From positions 62,001-126,000 of the forward strand of contig NZ_JNYV01000001.1 of NCBI RefSeq assembly GCF_000717275.1: a stretch of DNA of 64,000 bases. Direction: 5' to 3'. Under the pieces are notes generated by a model. The model saw only the letters and a program-made list of their open reading frames with translations. It made no database searches and was not told the DNA's origin. The stretch's first letter is position 1. Every line of letters begins with the position of its first letter. The translations under genes were made by a program, and so were the position numbers. Shown here piece after piece: positions 28,533-37,583 of the stretch. The stretch comes from Kitasatospora arboriphila (GTDB lineage Bacteria; Actinomycetota; Actinomycetes; Mycobacteriales; Mycobacteriaceae).

Positions 28533-29789
28533 ATGGGTCACGATGCGGCACCGGCCGCGACACGCTTGTCCGACCCGGCGCGAGCCCGCATCGATGCGGT
28601 CCTCTCTGCCGTCGATGTTGAACTCGACCGGGCCTATCCCGGCGATCGCGCCGAGAAGCAGCCTGCCCACACCGTCTATGTGAGTGCCGCCGACGTGGAC
28701 GCGGACACCCCCAGCGACTGGGGGCAACGGGCGTCGGCGATCGCTGACGAGGCCGCCGCCGTGGTTGCCGACCTCGATCGCACCGGCGTCGCCCCGCTGG
28801 TCCAGGCCCGGTTGCGCAGCCAGCCGATCGAAGACCTCCGGATAGACCTCGAGGACGGTTACGGCTGGCGGCCGGATGTGGTCGAGGACCGCGACGCTCG
28901 AGCGGCCGGTCGCACGATCGCCACATGGTCTGCTCAACCGGAGCATGCGCCCAGTGCCTTCGGTGTTCGCTGCAAGGGTCTTGGTGCCACCGAACGGGCG
29001 CGCGGCTTGCGGTCACTGGAGCTTGTGCTCGATGCTGCCGGCGGGGTGCCGGACGGGTTTGTGTTCACCGTCCCCAAACTGCGCGCGGCAGCCCAGGTGG
29101 ATGCGGTGGTGATGATCTGTGAGGAGCTCGAACGCGCGCACGGCGTGTCCGAAGGCGCGTTACGTTTTGAACTGCAGATCGAGAGTCCCCAGGCGGTGCT
29201 CGGTGCCGACGGGCGCGCCACGGTAGCCGAAGCGATCCATCGCGGCGGGCCGCGTCTGACCGGATTGCATTACGGGACATACGATTACAGTGCCGCCTGC
29301 GGCATCGTGTCGTCCCAGCAGTCGCTGGAACATCCGGTCGCCGACCACGCCAAGTCGGTGATGCTCGTCGCGGCGGCGCAGACCGGGGTCTGGGTGTCGG
29401 ACGGGTCCACCCAGGTGTCCCCGGTCGGTTCCGCCGAGGTGGTCGAAGCGGCTCTACGCCGTCATCACCGACTCGTCACCCGCAGCCTGGAGCGTGGCTT
29501 CTATCAGGGGTGGGACATGCACCCGGGTCATCTCGTGACTCGATGGCTGGCGGTGTACGGCTTCTTCGGGTCGGCGATGTCACCGGCTGTGACGCGGTTG
29601 CAGTCGTACTTCGACCGCCAGAGTTCGGAGTTCGTGGACGAGCCCGCGACCGCTCAATCACTGGCCCTCGTGGTGCTGCGTGGACTGTCGGTGGGTGCGT
29701 TCACCGAGGCGGATGTGCTCGCCGTCGGACCCCGGTGTTCGGCAGCGGCCCTGGGTGAACTGCGCGCGAGTGGGGGCGTGCTCGGCTGA
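28533..29789 (+). CDS. HpcH/HpaI aldolase-like protein (DUF6986)
   Basis: A 418-residue relative of citrate-lyase-type aldolases. Conserved stretches include [57 protein letters not shown] and [14 protein letters not shown]; the RxDLEDG and QIE(S/T)P elements are those that bind metal and substrate in this superfamily. In streptomycetes relatives lie in clusters for allantoin or urate breakdown, which fits its place directly before the urease operon and suggests a role in ureide or glyoxylate metabolism. Such a gene is absent between Rv1847 and ureA in M. tuberculosis. ATG at 28533; another start is not obvious. Confidence 0.78.
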   Translation: MGHDAAPAATRLSDPARARIDAVLSAVDVELDRAYPGDRAEKQPAHTVYVSAADVDADTPSDWGQRASAIADEAAAVVADLDRTGVAPLVQARLRSQPIEDLRIDLEDGYGWRPDVVEDRDARAAGRTIATWSAQPEHAPSAFGVRCKGLGATERARGLRSLELVLDAAGGVPDGFVFTVPKLRAAAQVDAVVMICEELERAHGVSEGALRFELQIESPQAVLGADGRATVAEAIHRGGPRLTGLHYGTYDYSAACGIVSSQQSLEHPVADHAKSVMLVAAAQTGVWVSDGSTQVSPVGSAEVVEAALRRHHRLVTRSLERGFYQGWDMHPGHLVTRWLAVYGFFGSAMSPAVTRLQSYFDRQSSEFVDEPATAQSLALVVLRGLSVGAFTEADVLAVGPRCSAAALGELRASGGVLG

Positions 29790-29893
29790 CCCTGCGGTTC
29801 GATGGCGTCTTCCACCGCGCCGACGCGGGCTGTGCGTGGCAGTATGAGTCGGTCGATGCGTGTTCATCGGCTGTTCACACCGAGGAGGACATC

Positions 29894-30196
29894 GTGCATC
29901 TGTCGCCGCATGAGCAAGAGCGACTGATGATCTCGTACGCTGCGGAATTGGCACGTCGTCGGCAGGCGCGTGGCTTGCTGCTCAATCACCCCGAGGCCGT
30001 CGCGGTCATCACCGACCACATCCTCGAGGGGGCACGCGACGGACGGAACGTGGCCGAACTGATGTCCACGGGCCGCGAAGTGCTCAGCCGCGAACAGGTC
30101 ATGGACGGGGTCCCCGAGATGTTGCACGACGTGCAGGTGGAGGCAACCTTTCCGGACGGCACCAAGCTTGTGACCGTGCACAACCCCATCTCTTAG
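29894..30196 (+). CDS. ureA: Urease subunit gamma
   Basis: The smallest structural subunit of urease, 100 residues, normal length. It contains [19 protein letters not shown] at the start, [21 protein letters not shown] and the closing [15 protein letters not shown], all family-typical. GTG at 29894 has GAGGAGG just before it. First gene of ureABCFGD, with short spacing (10 bases) to ureB. Urease splits urea into ammonia and carbamate in the cytoplasm. Confidence 0.97.
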   Translation: MHLSPHEQERLMISYAAELARRRQARGLLLNHPEAVAVITDHILEGARDGRNVAELMSTGREVLSREQVMDGVPEMLHDVQVEATFPDGTKLVTVHNPIS

Positions 30197-30206
30197 AGGA
30201 GTCACG

Positions 30207-30533
30207 ATGGCAGAGCCTGCTCCCATCCCCGGCGAGGTACTCTGTGCCCCAGGGGAAATCGTCATCAACGAGGGTGCCGAGATCACCGAGGTCGTGGTGA
30301 CCAATGCCGGCGACCGCCCCGTTCAGGTGGGCAGCCACGTGCATTTTCCCCAATCGAATGCTGCCCTCGACTTCGACCGTCAGGCCGCACACGGAAAGCG
30401 CCTGAACATCCCGGCGGGCACCGCCGTTCGGTTCGAACCAGGCATCGAGGCCACTGTGGAGCTGGTGCCAATCGCCGGTACCCGTGAGGTGCACGGTATT
30501 TCGCTGAACCCACCCGGAAAGTTGGATTCGTAG
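30207..30533 (+). CDS. ureB: Urease subunit beta
   Basis: A 108-residue subunit with the beta-family core [19 protein letters not shown] and [17 protein letters not shown] at 30207 follows TAGAGGAG. Its TAG stop is directly followed by the ureC ATG with no spacer, so the two are translated in step. It packs beside UreA and UreC in the enzyme trimer. Confidence 0.97.
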   Translation: MAEPAPIPGEVLCAPGEIVINEGAEITEVVVTNAGDRPVQVGSHVHFPQSNAALDFDRQAAHGKRLNIPAGTAVRFEPGIEATVELVPIAGTREVHGISLNPPGKLDS

Positions 30534-32255
30534 ATGGCATCGTTGAGCCGTGCGCGTTACGCCGATCTGTTCGGTCCCACCGTGGGGGACCGGATCCGTC
30601 TGGCAGACACCAACCTGCTGATCGAGGTCACCGAGGACAGGTCGGGCGGACCGGGTCTCGCGGGTGAGGAGGCTGTCTTCGGCGGCGGCAAGGTCATCCG
30701 CGAATCCATGGGGCAAGGCCGCGCAACCCGGGCCGACGGTTCTCCCGACACCATCATCACCGGTGTCGTGGTGCTCGATCACTGGGGGATCATCAAGGCG
30801 GACCTGGGTATTCGTGACGGCCGGATCGTAGCCCTCGGGAAGGCCGGCAACCCGGACACCATGGACGGGGTACATCCGGATCTCGTGATCGGCCCGTCCA
30901 CCGAGATAATCGCGGGCAACGGCAAGATCGTCACGGCGGGCGGCATCGATTGCCATGTGCATTTCATCTGCCCGCAGATCATGGACGAGGCACTGGGAAA
31001 CGGGATCACCACGCTCATCGGCGGGGGGACGGGTCCGGCGGAGGGCAGCAAGGCGACCACGGTCACACCCGGTGCCTGGCACCTCGCCTCGATGCTGCAG
31101 GCCACCGACCACTGGCCGATGAACATCGCCCTGCTGGGTAAGGGCAACACGGTCAGCGCCGACTCGATGCGCGAGCAATTACGCGCCGGCGCTTCGGGAT
31201 TCAAACTCCACGAGGACTGGGGCAGTACACCGGCAGCCATCGACGCGTGTCTGCGGATCGCCGATGAGTCTGGGGTGCAGGTGGCGTTGCACTCGGACAC
31301 CCTGAACGAGGCCGGATTCGTCGAACAGACACTCGGAGCCATCGCCGGGCGTGGCATCCACGCGTACCACACCGAAGGCGCAGGCGGCGGGCACGCACCC
31401 GACATCATCACGGTTGCGGCGTACCCGAATGTGCTGCCGAGCTCCACCAACCCGACCCGGCCGCACACGGTGAACACGTTGGACGAACACCTCGACATGC
31501 TGATGGTCTGTCATCACCTCAATCCCAGTGTGCCCGAGGATCTTGCATTTGCCGAGAGCCGCATCCGGCCGTCGACCATCGCCGCCGAAGACCTGCTGCA
31601 CGACATGGGCGCGATCTCGATGATCGGCTCGGACTCGCAGGCGATGGGTCGCATCGGCGAAGTGGTACTGCGAACGTGGCAGACCGCGCATGTGATGAAG
31701 GAACGTCGAGGTGCCCTTCCCGGCGACGGGGCCGCCGACAACACCCGCGCGCAGAGGTATGTGGCGAAGTACACCATCTGTCCTGCTATCGCTCACGGTC
31801 TGGACGACGAGATCGGATCGGTCGAGGTGGGCAAGCTCGCTGACCTCGTGCTGTGGGACCCCGCGTTCTTCGGCGTCCGCGCGCATGCCGTCATCAAGGG
31901 TGGGGCGATCGCGTGGGCGGCCATGGGCGACGCCAACGCGTCCATTCCGACCCCGCAGCCTGTGCTGCCCCGGCCGATGTTCGGCGCGGCGCCCAAGCTC
32001 GCCGCGGCGACATCGCTGAGTTTTGTTGCGCCGCAAGCCATCGAGGACGGACTTCCCGACCGATTGGGACTCGATCGTCGCCTGGCGGTGGTGAAGGACG
32101 TGCGTCGGGTCGGCAAGGCGGACATGACGAACAATGACGCGCAGCCGGAGATCCGGGTGGACCCCGACACTTTCACGGTCACCATCGACGGCCAGGTCTG
32201 GGACCAGCAACCGGCAGCATCACTGCCCATGGCCCAGCGGTACTTCCTGTTCTGA
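30534..32255 (+). CDS. ureC: Urease subunit alpha (catalytic)
   Basis: The 573-residue catalytic subunit holding the two nickel ions. The metal-binding HVH pair is at residues 141 and 143 in GGIDCHVHF, the lysine that becomes carbamylated is K224 in [10 protein letters not shown], and the flap with its cysteine and histidine is [11 protein letters not shown] near residue 325. All active-site elements are intact, so an active enzyme is expected. The ureF start overlaps the stop by one base (TGATG). Confidence 0.98.
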   Translation: MASLSRARYADLFGPTVGDRIRLADTNLLIEVTEDRSGGPGLAGEEAVFGGGKVIRESMGQGRATRADGSPDTIITGVVVLDHWGIIKADLGIRDGRIVALGKAGNPDTMDGVHPDLVIGPSTEIIAGNGKIVTAGGIDCHVHFICPQIMDEALGNGITTLIGGGTGPAEGSKATTVTPGAWHLASMLQATDHWPMNIALLGKGNTVSADSMREQLRAGASGFKLHEDWGSTPAAIDACLRIADESGVQVALHSDTLNEAGFVEQTLGAIAGRGIHAYHTEGAGGGHAPDIITVAAYPNVLPSSTNPTRPHTVNTLDEHLDMLMVCHHLNPSVPEDLAFAESRIRPSTIAAEDLLHDMGAISMIGSDSQAMGRIGEVVLRTWQTAHVMKERRGALPGDGAADNTRAQRYVAKYTICPAIAHGLDDEIGSVEVGKLADLVLWDPAFFGVRAHAVIKGGAIAWAAMGDANASIPTPQPVLPRPMFGAAPKLAAATSLSFVAPQAIEDGLPDRLGLDRRLAVVKDVRRVGKADMTNNDAQPEIRVDPDTFTVTIDGQVWDQQPAASLPMAQRYFLF

Positions 32256-32941
32256 TGACCGCGATCTCGACAGGGGAGGCAGCGCCACCGATCGGTGGGT
32301 CAGCCGCCAAGAACCTCGCAATGTTGCTGACACTGGCGGACTCTCGGCTCCCGGTGGGTGCTCATGTCCACTCTGGGGGACTGGAGGAGGCGATCACGTC
32401 CGGTGTGGTCCGAGACGTCCCGTCACTCCGGGCGTTTCTCATCAGGCGGGTACGCACGACGGGTCTGGTCGCCGCGTCGATCACGGCCGCAGTGGTCGAC
32501 CGCCGGCTCGAGGTGCCGGCTGCCGACGTCCAGGCCGACGCGCGAACACCGTCGGCCGCGGCGCGCTCGGCGTCCCGATCCCAAGGCCGAGGCATGCTGC
32601 GCCTGGGGAAGAAGATCTGGCCGCACCATGATTGGACCGAGCACTCCGCCCGGCCGCACCTACCCGTCGTGACGGGTTCGGTGGCACGTGCCGCCGGCAT
32701 CGACGGGTACCAGAGCGCACTGGTGCTCATCTACACGACCATGACCGGATCAGCCACTGCCGGCCAGCGGCTGCTGGCGTTGGACCCTGGCGACGTCGCT
32801 CTGCTCGGGGTCCAGATGACCGAGCTCTGCGAAGAGACCGCGGCGATCGCCTGTACCGAACTCGCCGACTATTCCGATCCGCTGCTCGATGTGTTCGCGC
32901 AGCGGCACGAGCTGCGCGCCATGCCACTGTTCGCGTCCTGA
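32255..32941 (+). CDS. ureF: Urease accessory protein UreF
   Basis: A 228-residue helper that forms a complex with UreD and UreG on apo-urease and controls nickel insertion. Family features are the LADSRLPVGAHVHSGGLEEAI start and an all-helical body ending in ALVLIYTTMTGSATAGQRLL and EETAAIACTELADYSDP. ATG at 32255 overlaps the ureC stop by one base. A 66-base gap separates it from ureG. Confidence 0.95.
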   Translation: MTAISTGEAAPPIGGSAAKNLAMLLTLADSRLPVGAHVHSGGLEEAITSGVVRDVPSLRAFLIRRVRTTGLVAASITAAVVDRRLEVPAADVQADARTPSAAARSASRSQGRGMLRLGKKIWPHHDWTEHSARPHLPVVTGSVARAAGIDGYQSALVLIYTTMTGSATAGQRLLALDPGDVALLGVQMTELCEETAAIACTELADYSDPLLDVFAQRHELRAMPLFAS

Positions 32942-33007
32942 CAACTCAGGGCCGACGTCGACACGGGCGTTGCCACAACACGTCCCGCACAACCGAAGGA
33001 GAACAAC

Positions 33008-33706
33008 ATGCCCCCGCACCTCATCGACGGACAGCCGCACACGCATGATCACTCGCGGCCCAAGCGCGAGCGAGTCGCCGGTGAAGCACTCCGCATCGGC
33101 ATCGGTGGTCCCGTCGGCTCCGGTAAAACCGCGCTGGTGGCCGCCCTGTGCCGCCAGCTACGCGATGAACTGTCGGTTGCCGTGCTGACGAACGACATCT
33201 ACACCACCGAGGATGCCGACTTCCTGCGCCGCAACGCCGTCCTGCCGGACGAGCGCATCACCGCCGTACAGACCGGTGGGTGCCCCCACACCGCGATCCG
33301 CGACGACATCACCGCGAACCTCGATGCCATCGACGACCTCGTGGAGGCCAACCCGCCGCTTGACCTGATCCTGGTGGAGTCGGGCGGAGACAACCTCACG
33401 GCGACGTTCTCGACGGGGTTGATCGATGCGCAGATCTTCGTGGTCGATGTTGCAGGCGGCGACAAGGTGCCGCGCAAGGGTGGTCCCGGAGTGACCTTCT
33501 CCGATCTGCTCGTGGTGAACAAGACGGACCTGGCACCGATGGTGGGCGCCGACCTTCACGTCATGCGAAGCGATGCGGAGAAGGTGCGTGAAGGTCGTCC
33601 GACCGTGCTCATCTCTCTGACCGACGACCCCGCCGCAACCGACGTGCTGAGCTGGGTGCGCGACCAACTCGCGGCAGCGCGGACGCAACCGCTGAACACG
33701 GTGTGA
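33008..33706 (+). CDS. ureG: Urease accessory GTPase UreG
   Basis: UreG is the GTPase that delivers nickel to urease. Of 232 residues, the N-terminus has a short histidine-containing stretch ([15 protein letters not shown]), which could bind metal, then the P-loop [12 protein letters not shown] (about residues 35-46), the CPH metal site in [11 protein letters not shown], and the NKTDLA guanine motif. ATG at 33008 follows AAGGAGAAC. UreE, the usual nickel chaperone, is missing from the operon; the histidines here may compensate. Confidence 0.97.
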   Translation: MPPHLIDGQPHTHDHSRPKRERVAGEALRIGIGGPVGSGKTALVAALCRQLRDELSVAVLTNDIYTTEDADFLRRNAVLPDERITAVQTGGCPHTAIRDDITANLDAIDDLVEANPPLDLILVESGGDNLTATFSTGLIDAQIFVVDVAGGDKVPRKGGPGVTFSDLLVVNKTDLAPMVGADLHVMRSDAEKVREGRPTVLISLTDDPAATDVLSWVRDQLAAARTQPLNTV

Positions 33707-33722
33707 CGAGCCGGCACATCAC

Positions 33723-34400
33723 ATGCACACCGAGCTGTATCTCGAGGCGCACAAGGGGCGATCACCTCGAGTCCGGGCAAGCGGCGGTCTGGCGGTTCGT
33801 CAGACCGGCCGCGACGTCCTGCATCTGATCTCCAGCGCAGCGACCCCCCTCGGTGGTGACCGGATCGACATCCATGTCGACGTGAGATCCGGTGCTGCAC
33901 TGACGCTGCGCAGTGTCGCTGCCGCCATCGCGCTGCCGGGCCGCAGCGACACCGTCTCGGACATGTCATGGCACATCACAGTCGCCGACGGGGCCACATT
34001 GATCGTCGATCCACAGCCCACGATCGTCGCGGGCGACGCGGTGCACCACACGCGGTGCACGGTGGAGATCGCCGGGTCGGGGGAGTTCCGGTTCTGTGAA
34101 CGGGTGCAGGTCGGCCGTCGCGGCGAGGATGCCGGACGGTGGTCGGGTCGTATGAGCGTCGACATCGCGGGCACTGCTGCGTTGCGTCACCAACTGCGCC
34201 TCGGCCGGCCCGACACCGACAGCCTCAGCTCACCTTCGGTACTCCTGAGTGAGTACCGCTACCCGGACAACCGGCCCGACACCGTGCACCCAACCGCGAC
34301 AGCGGCACGTCTGGGGCTGGTGGTCGGCGGCAGCATGACAACCATTCTCGCGAACACGCTGACCGCGGCGGACCGGACGGCAGCCGAACTGGTCGGCTGA
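33723..34400 (+). CDS. ureD: Urease accessory protein UreD
   Basis: A 225-residue scaffold protein (also UreH) that binds apo-urease before UreF and UreG. The beta-rich core includes LEAHKGRSPRVRASGGLAV, the SSAATPLGGDRIDIHVDV region, and DGATLIVDPQPTIVAGDA followed by FRFCERVQVGR. Last gene of the operon, 16 bases after ureG. It converges on ndh, whose stop is seven bases away. Confidence 0.93.
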   Translation: MHTELYLEAHKGRSPRVRASGGLAVRQTGRDVLHLISSAATPLGGDRIDIHVDVRSGAALTLRSVAAAIALPGRSDTVSDMSWHITVADGATLIVDPQPTIVAGDAVHHTRCTVEIAGSGEFRFCERVQVGRRGEDAGRWSGRMSVDIAGTAALRHQLRLGRPDTDSLSSPSVLLSEYRYPDNRPDTVHPTATAARLGLVVGGSMTTILANTLTAADRTAAELVG

Positions 34401-34407
34401 GGTCGGA

Positions 34408-35904
34408 TCAGCTGGCGGCCGGCTTGGATTGATCCGAGCTTCGCTCGGATGTGAACGACTTGGCGGGGTCGGAGAGAACCGGCTTGTCGCCGGGAGTCTG
34501 GTCGCGGTCCGCAGGCACGGCGTCGCCGCCACCGTCCTTGAGTCTGTCGAGCTCGATCTGAGCCAACTGGTCCATGGCATTGCGCGCCAGCACCTGCTGC
34601 TCGGTGATGGTGAGCTGCGAGCGACCTCGGGTGAGGAATGCGAACGACCAGTCGACGATCGTGGTGAGACGGTTCCTGAACCCGACGATGTACACCAGGT
34701 GCAGCAGCAACCATCCAAGCCACGCGAAGAAGCCCTCGGTCTCGAAGTTCTTCTTCAGGCCCGGCACCGGCACCGACATGACGGCACTGAACTTGGAGAT
34801 GGTGGCCATCGAGCCCTTGTCCCAGTACTTGAACGGCTCACGATCTTCGGGTTTGCCACCTTTGAGCTCGGCCTTGATCGCGTCGGCAGCATAGCGCCCA
34901 CCCTGGATCGCACCCTGGGCCTGGCCAGGCACGTTCTCAACCGACATCATGTCGCCGACGACAAACACATTTGGGTGGCCGGGGATGGACAGATCGGGCT
35001 GCACCTTGACGCGGCCGGCGCGGTCGAGTTCCACGGCGCTCTGCTCGGCGAGTTGCTTGCCGAGCGGGCTGGCGGCCACACCTGCCGACCACACCTTGCA
35101 CTGCGATTCGATCCGTCTGGTGCTGCCGTCCTTGTCCTTCACCACGAGGCCGTCGTAGTCGAGGTCGACGACCATCGCGTTGAGCTGGATCTCGACGCCC
35201 ATCTCCTCGAGACGCTTTGCTGCCTTGGTGCCGAGATTCTTGCCCATCGGCGGAAGAACCGCGGGCGCCGCGTCGAGCAGGATGACGCGGGACTCGGTGG
35301 GATCGATGTTGCGGAAGGTGCCCTTGAGGGTCTTGTCGCTCATCTCGGCAATCTGGCCTGCCAGTTCGACGCCGGTAGGACCGGCGCCGACGACCACGAA
35401 GGTGAGCAGTCGGGCCCGTTCTTCGTGGTCTTCGGACAACTCGGCCTGTTCGAACGCTCCCAGGATGCGACCACGCAACTCCAGCGCGTCGTCGATGGTC
35501 TTCATGCCGGGCGCGAACTGCGCGAAGTGGTCGTTGCCGAAGTAGGACTGATCGGCACCCGCGGCGATGATCAGACTGTCGTAGGGGGTTTCGGTGATGC
35601 GCTCGAGGAGCCGTGACGTCACGATCTTCTTCTCGAGGTCGATGCCCTCCACATTGCCCATCAAGACCTGCGCGTTGGCCTGCTTCCGCAGGATGACGCG
35701 GGTCGCGGGAGCGATCTCACCTTCGGAGATGATTCCGGTGGCCACCTGGTAGAGCATCGGCTGGAAAAGGTGATGCGTGGTCCGTGCGATCAAGGTGACA
35801 TCGACGTCGGCTTTTCGCAGGCGCTGGGTCGCGAACAGCCCCCCGAAGCCGGAACCGATGACCACTACCCGGTGCCGGGTCGAACCTGCAGTCTCGTCGC
35901 TCAT
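34408..35904 (-). CDS. ndh: Type II NADH dehydrogenase (NDH-2)
   Basis: A 498-residue membrane-bound flavoprotein that passes electrons from NADH to menaquinone without pumping protons. The FAD fingerprint VVIGSGFGGLFAT is near residue 13 and the NADH fingerprint VVVGAGPTGVELAGQIAEM near 175; the quinone-site region around AQGAIQGG and the C-terminal amphipathic helices (FFAWLGWLLLHLVYIVGFRNR) are present. ATG at 35904 is chosen because AGGAG lies six bases upstream; the ATG at 35910 is too close to that site. An Arg/Asp/Ser tail follows. Confidence 0.95.
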   Translation of the reverse strand: MSDETAGSTRHRVVVIGSGFGGLFATQRLRKADVDVTLIARTTHHLFQPMLYQVATGIISEGEIAPATRVILRKQANAQVLMGNVEGIDLEKKIVTSRLLERITETPYDSLIIAAGADQSYFGNDHFAQFAPGMKTIDDALELRGRILGAFEQAELSEDHEERARLLTFVVVGAGPTGVELAGQIAEMSDKTLKGTFRNIDPTESRVILLDAAPAVLPPMGKNLGTKAAKRLEEMGVEIQLNAMVVDLDYDGLVVKDKDGSTRRIESQCKVWSAGVAASPLGKQLAEQSAVELDRAGRVKVQPDLSIPGHPNVFVVGDMMSVENVPGQAQGAIQGGRYAADAIKAELKGGKPEDREPFKYWDKGSMATISKFSAVMSVPVPGLKKNFETEGFFAWLGWLLLHLVYIVGFRNRLTTIVDWSFAFLTRGRSQLTITEQQVLARNAMDQLAQIELDRLKDGGGDAVPADRDQTPGDKPVLSDPAKSFTSERSSDQSKPAAS

Positions 35905-36042
35905 GACCATCTCCTGTCGGTTGGCGGTGTGCGGCGGGATCTCAGGGCTGGTCAAAACCCGCTCAGTGGCTAACGGTAGTCAATGAGCTCGCATTGGTCG
36001 CGGCAAGGGCCGTATTCACCTGAAGGTGTGCAGGTGAGCGGT

Positions 36043-36696
36043 TCAGGCGATCAAGCTCGATGCGATTCGGGCGGATTGTGCCCACGGGAAACTGCTTGAT
36101 TCCCAATGTGTTTTGAGGATCTCGTACTCGACTTCACCGCGTTCTGAACCTGCGATCGAGGTGTCGGCGCAGTCGTGTAACCGCGCCAGGCGCAGACCCG
36201 ACTTCTCCATCACGCGGCGCGAAGCAGCGTTGACTGCCATGGTGCCTGCGAAGATGCGGCTGATGCTCAGCTCGGTGAAAGACAGCTGCACCAGTGCTCG
36301 AGCTCCCTCGGTGGCCAATCCGCGTCCCCAGGCCCGGCGGCGCAGCCGGTAGCTCAGTTCGAACTCCGATTCCGATGAATGGCGCGGCGCCCGCAAACCG
36401 AACCAGCCGACAAACCCGCTTGTTTCTGCGTGGGGATCGCCGACGGAGCGCGCTGCGACGACGTCGAGCCGATCGAGTGCAACCCAGACGCCGGCACCGC
36501 CGCGGTGGCCCGCCTCGGCCAGCGCTCGCGGGATCACCCAGTCCTCGATGACCTCACGAGGGGTGGCGGTCCCACCGGTGACATAACGCATCACGGCCGG
36601 GTCGCTGTCGAGTTCGACGAGGTGGTCGGTATCGGCAATCGACACCGGCCGCAAAACCAGGCGATCGGTCTCGATGATCAACTCTTCATTCCCCAT
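36043..36696 (-). CDS. GNAT-family N-acetyltransferase
   Basis: A 217-residue protein of the RimJ/RimL type. The start LIIETDRLVLRPVSIADTDHL, the middle ELSYRLRRRAWGRGLATEGARAL (acetyl-CoA site, R-x-x-G-x-G/A) and the ISRIFAGTMAVNAASRRVMEKSGL stretch are characteristic. The acceptor, a protein N-terminus or a small amine, cannot be told. ATG at 36696 gives the best N-terminus; an in-frame extension to 36777 lacks family similarity. Confidence 0.88.
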   Translation of the reverse strand: MGNEELIIETDRLVLRPVSIADTDHLVELDSDPAVMRYVTGGTATPREVIEDWVIPRALAEAGHRGGAGVWVALDRLDVVAARSVGDPHAETSGFVGWFGLRAPRHSSESEFELSYRLRRRAWGRGLATEGARALVQLSFTELSISRIFAGTMAVNAASRRVMEKSGLRLARLHDCADTSIAGSERGEVEYEILKTHWESSSFPWAQSARIASSLIA

Positions 36697-37050
36697 TCCA
36701 CTGACGTGATGTCGGCATCCTACGGTCTCGTGCGACGCAAGTGGTAGATCTCGCCGGAGAGTGTCGGAGCAGACCATTCAACCAGGCCATCGGTGCTGGT
36801 GAGAGGTGAGATTCGCGCTTGCGACAGCTTGCGGGTGGGTGGCGATCGTCAAATCGCGAGTCGGCGAGGATCGCCGCTGGTGGTGGCGGTCGGCCGACCC
36901 GCCCGGGCGCCTGGGTGGCCAATACATGCGGGTGAGCGCAGTTGCGTGAAATCCGTTCGGCGAGTGAACAAGTCGCGAGTCGCCGCCCTCGGCAACGTGG
37001 CGATGGACCCGTCCCCGGATCTCCGCGGGCCTGCCACTACGCTGGCACCG
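36697..37050. other. 354-base divergent intergenic region
   Basis: The region lies between the GNAT gene (minus) and a thioesterase (plus) and has no convincing gene. At its right end TACGCT (37038-37043) fits a -10 box and lies seven bases before the thioesterase GTG, which implies a leaderless transcript. An in-frame extension of the thioesterase frame to 36793 is open but shows no family similarity. The rest is unexplained. Confidence 0.5.
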
Positions 37051-37512
37051 GTGAAAGACACCTCCTCCGGTTCAATCCCCACCGACCTGGACACGGTCGA
37101 GCTGCAGTTGCGTTGGGGCGACTTGGACACCAACCACCACGTGAACAATGTGCAGTTTGCGCGGTTGTTCGAAGAAGCCCGGGTGCGCGCCGTCAGCCGA
37201 TGGTTCTCGCCCCAGGGCCGTCGCCGCACGGGCGCCTTCCATCTCGCACGGCAGGAGATCGAGTTCGTGGCACCGCTGTATTACAGCCCTGAGCCCGCGA
37301 CGGCCAAGGTCTGGATCAGTCGGATCGGTACATCGTCCTTCGAATTCGGCAGCGAATTGCGCGATGGGAAAGGCAAACTTGTCGGGCTGTGCGAGACGAC
37401 CGGGGTGATGATCGACCCCGAGACCGGCGACAGCAGACCCGTACCCGACGCCGTACGTGATCTCCTCGAGTCGAAGATGGCGGATCCGGTTCCTTTCCGG
37501 CGCCGCGCTTGA
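37051..37512 (+). CDS. Acyl-CoA thioesterase (hotdog, 4HBT type)
   Basis: A 153-residue hotdog thioesterase. The catalytic segment is LRWGDLDTNHHVNNVQFARL, with the aspartate of the 4-hydroxybenzoyl-CoA thioesterase subfamily and the N-H-V-N/V-N pattern, followed by RQEIEFVAPLYY and VWISRIGTSSFEFG. GTG at 37051 is preferred because the -10-like TACGCT ends seven bases before it (leaderless start) and it matches family length; ATG at 37003 would add 16 residues without a ribosome site. Substrate unknown. Confidence 0.85.
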   Translation: MKDTSSGSIPTDLDTVELQLRWGDLDTNHHVNNVQFARLFEEARVRAVSRWFSPQGRRRTGAFHLARQEIEFVAPLYYSPEPATAKVWISRIGTSSFEFGSELRDGKGKLVGLCETTGVMIDPETGDSRPVPDAVRDLLESKMADPVPFRRRA

Positions 37513-37583
37513 CCGCACTGTGACGATCGATGTCGGCGAGCGGTGATATACCGGCCTGACAACCGCGGACGAGGGGACGTGCA

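Noticed and set aside
34429..35616. 395-codon open frame antisense to ndh
   Set aside because: It is a shadow of the NDH-2 gene, which has both nucleotide-binding fingerprints in the right order.
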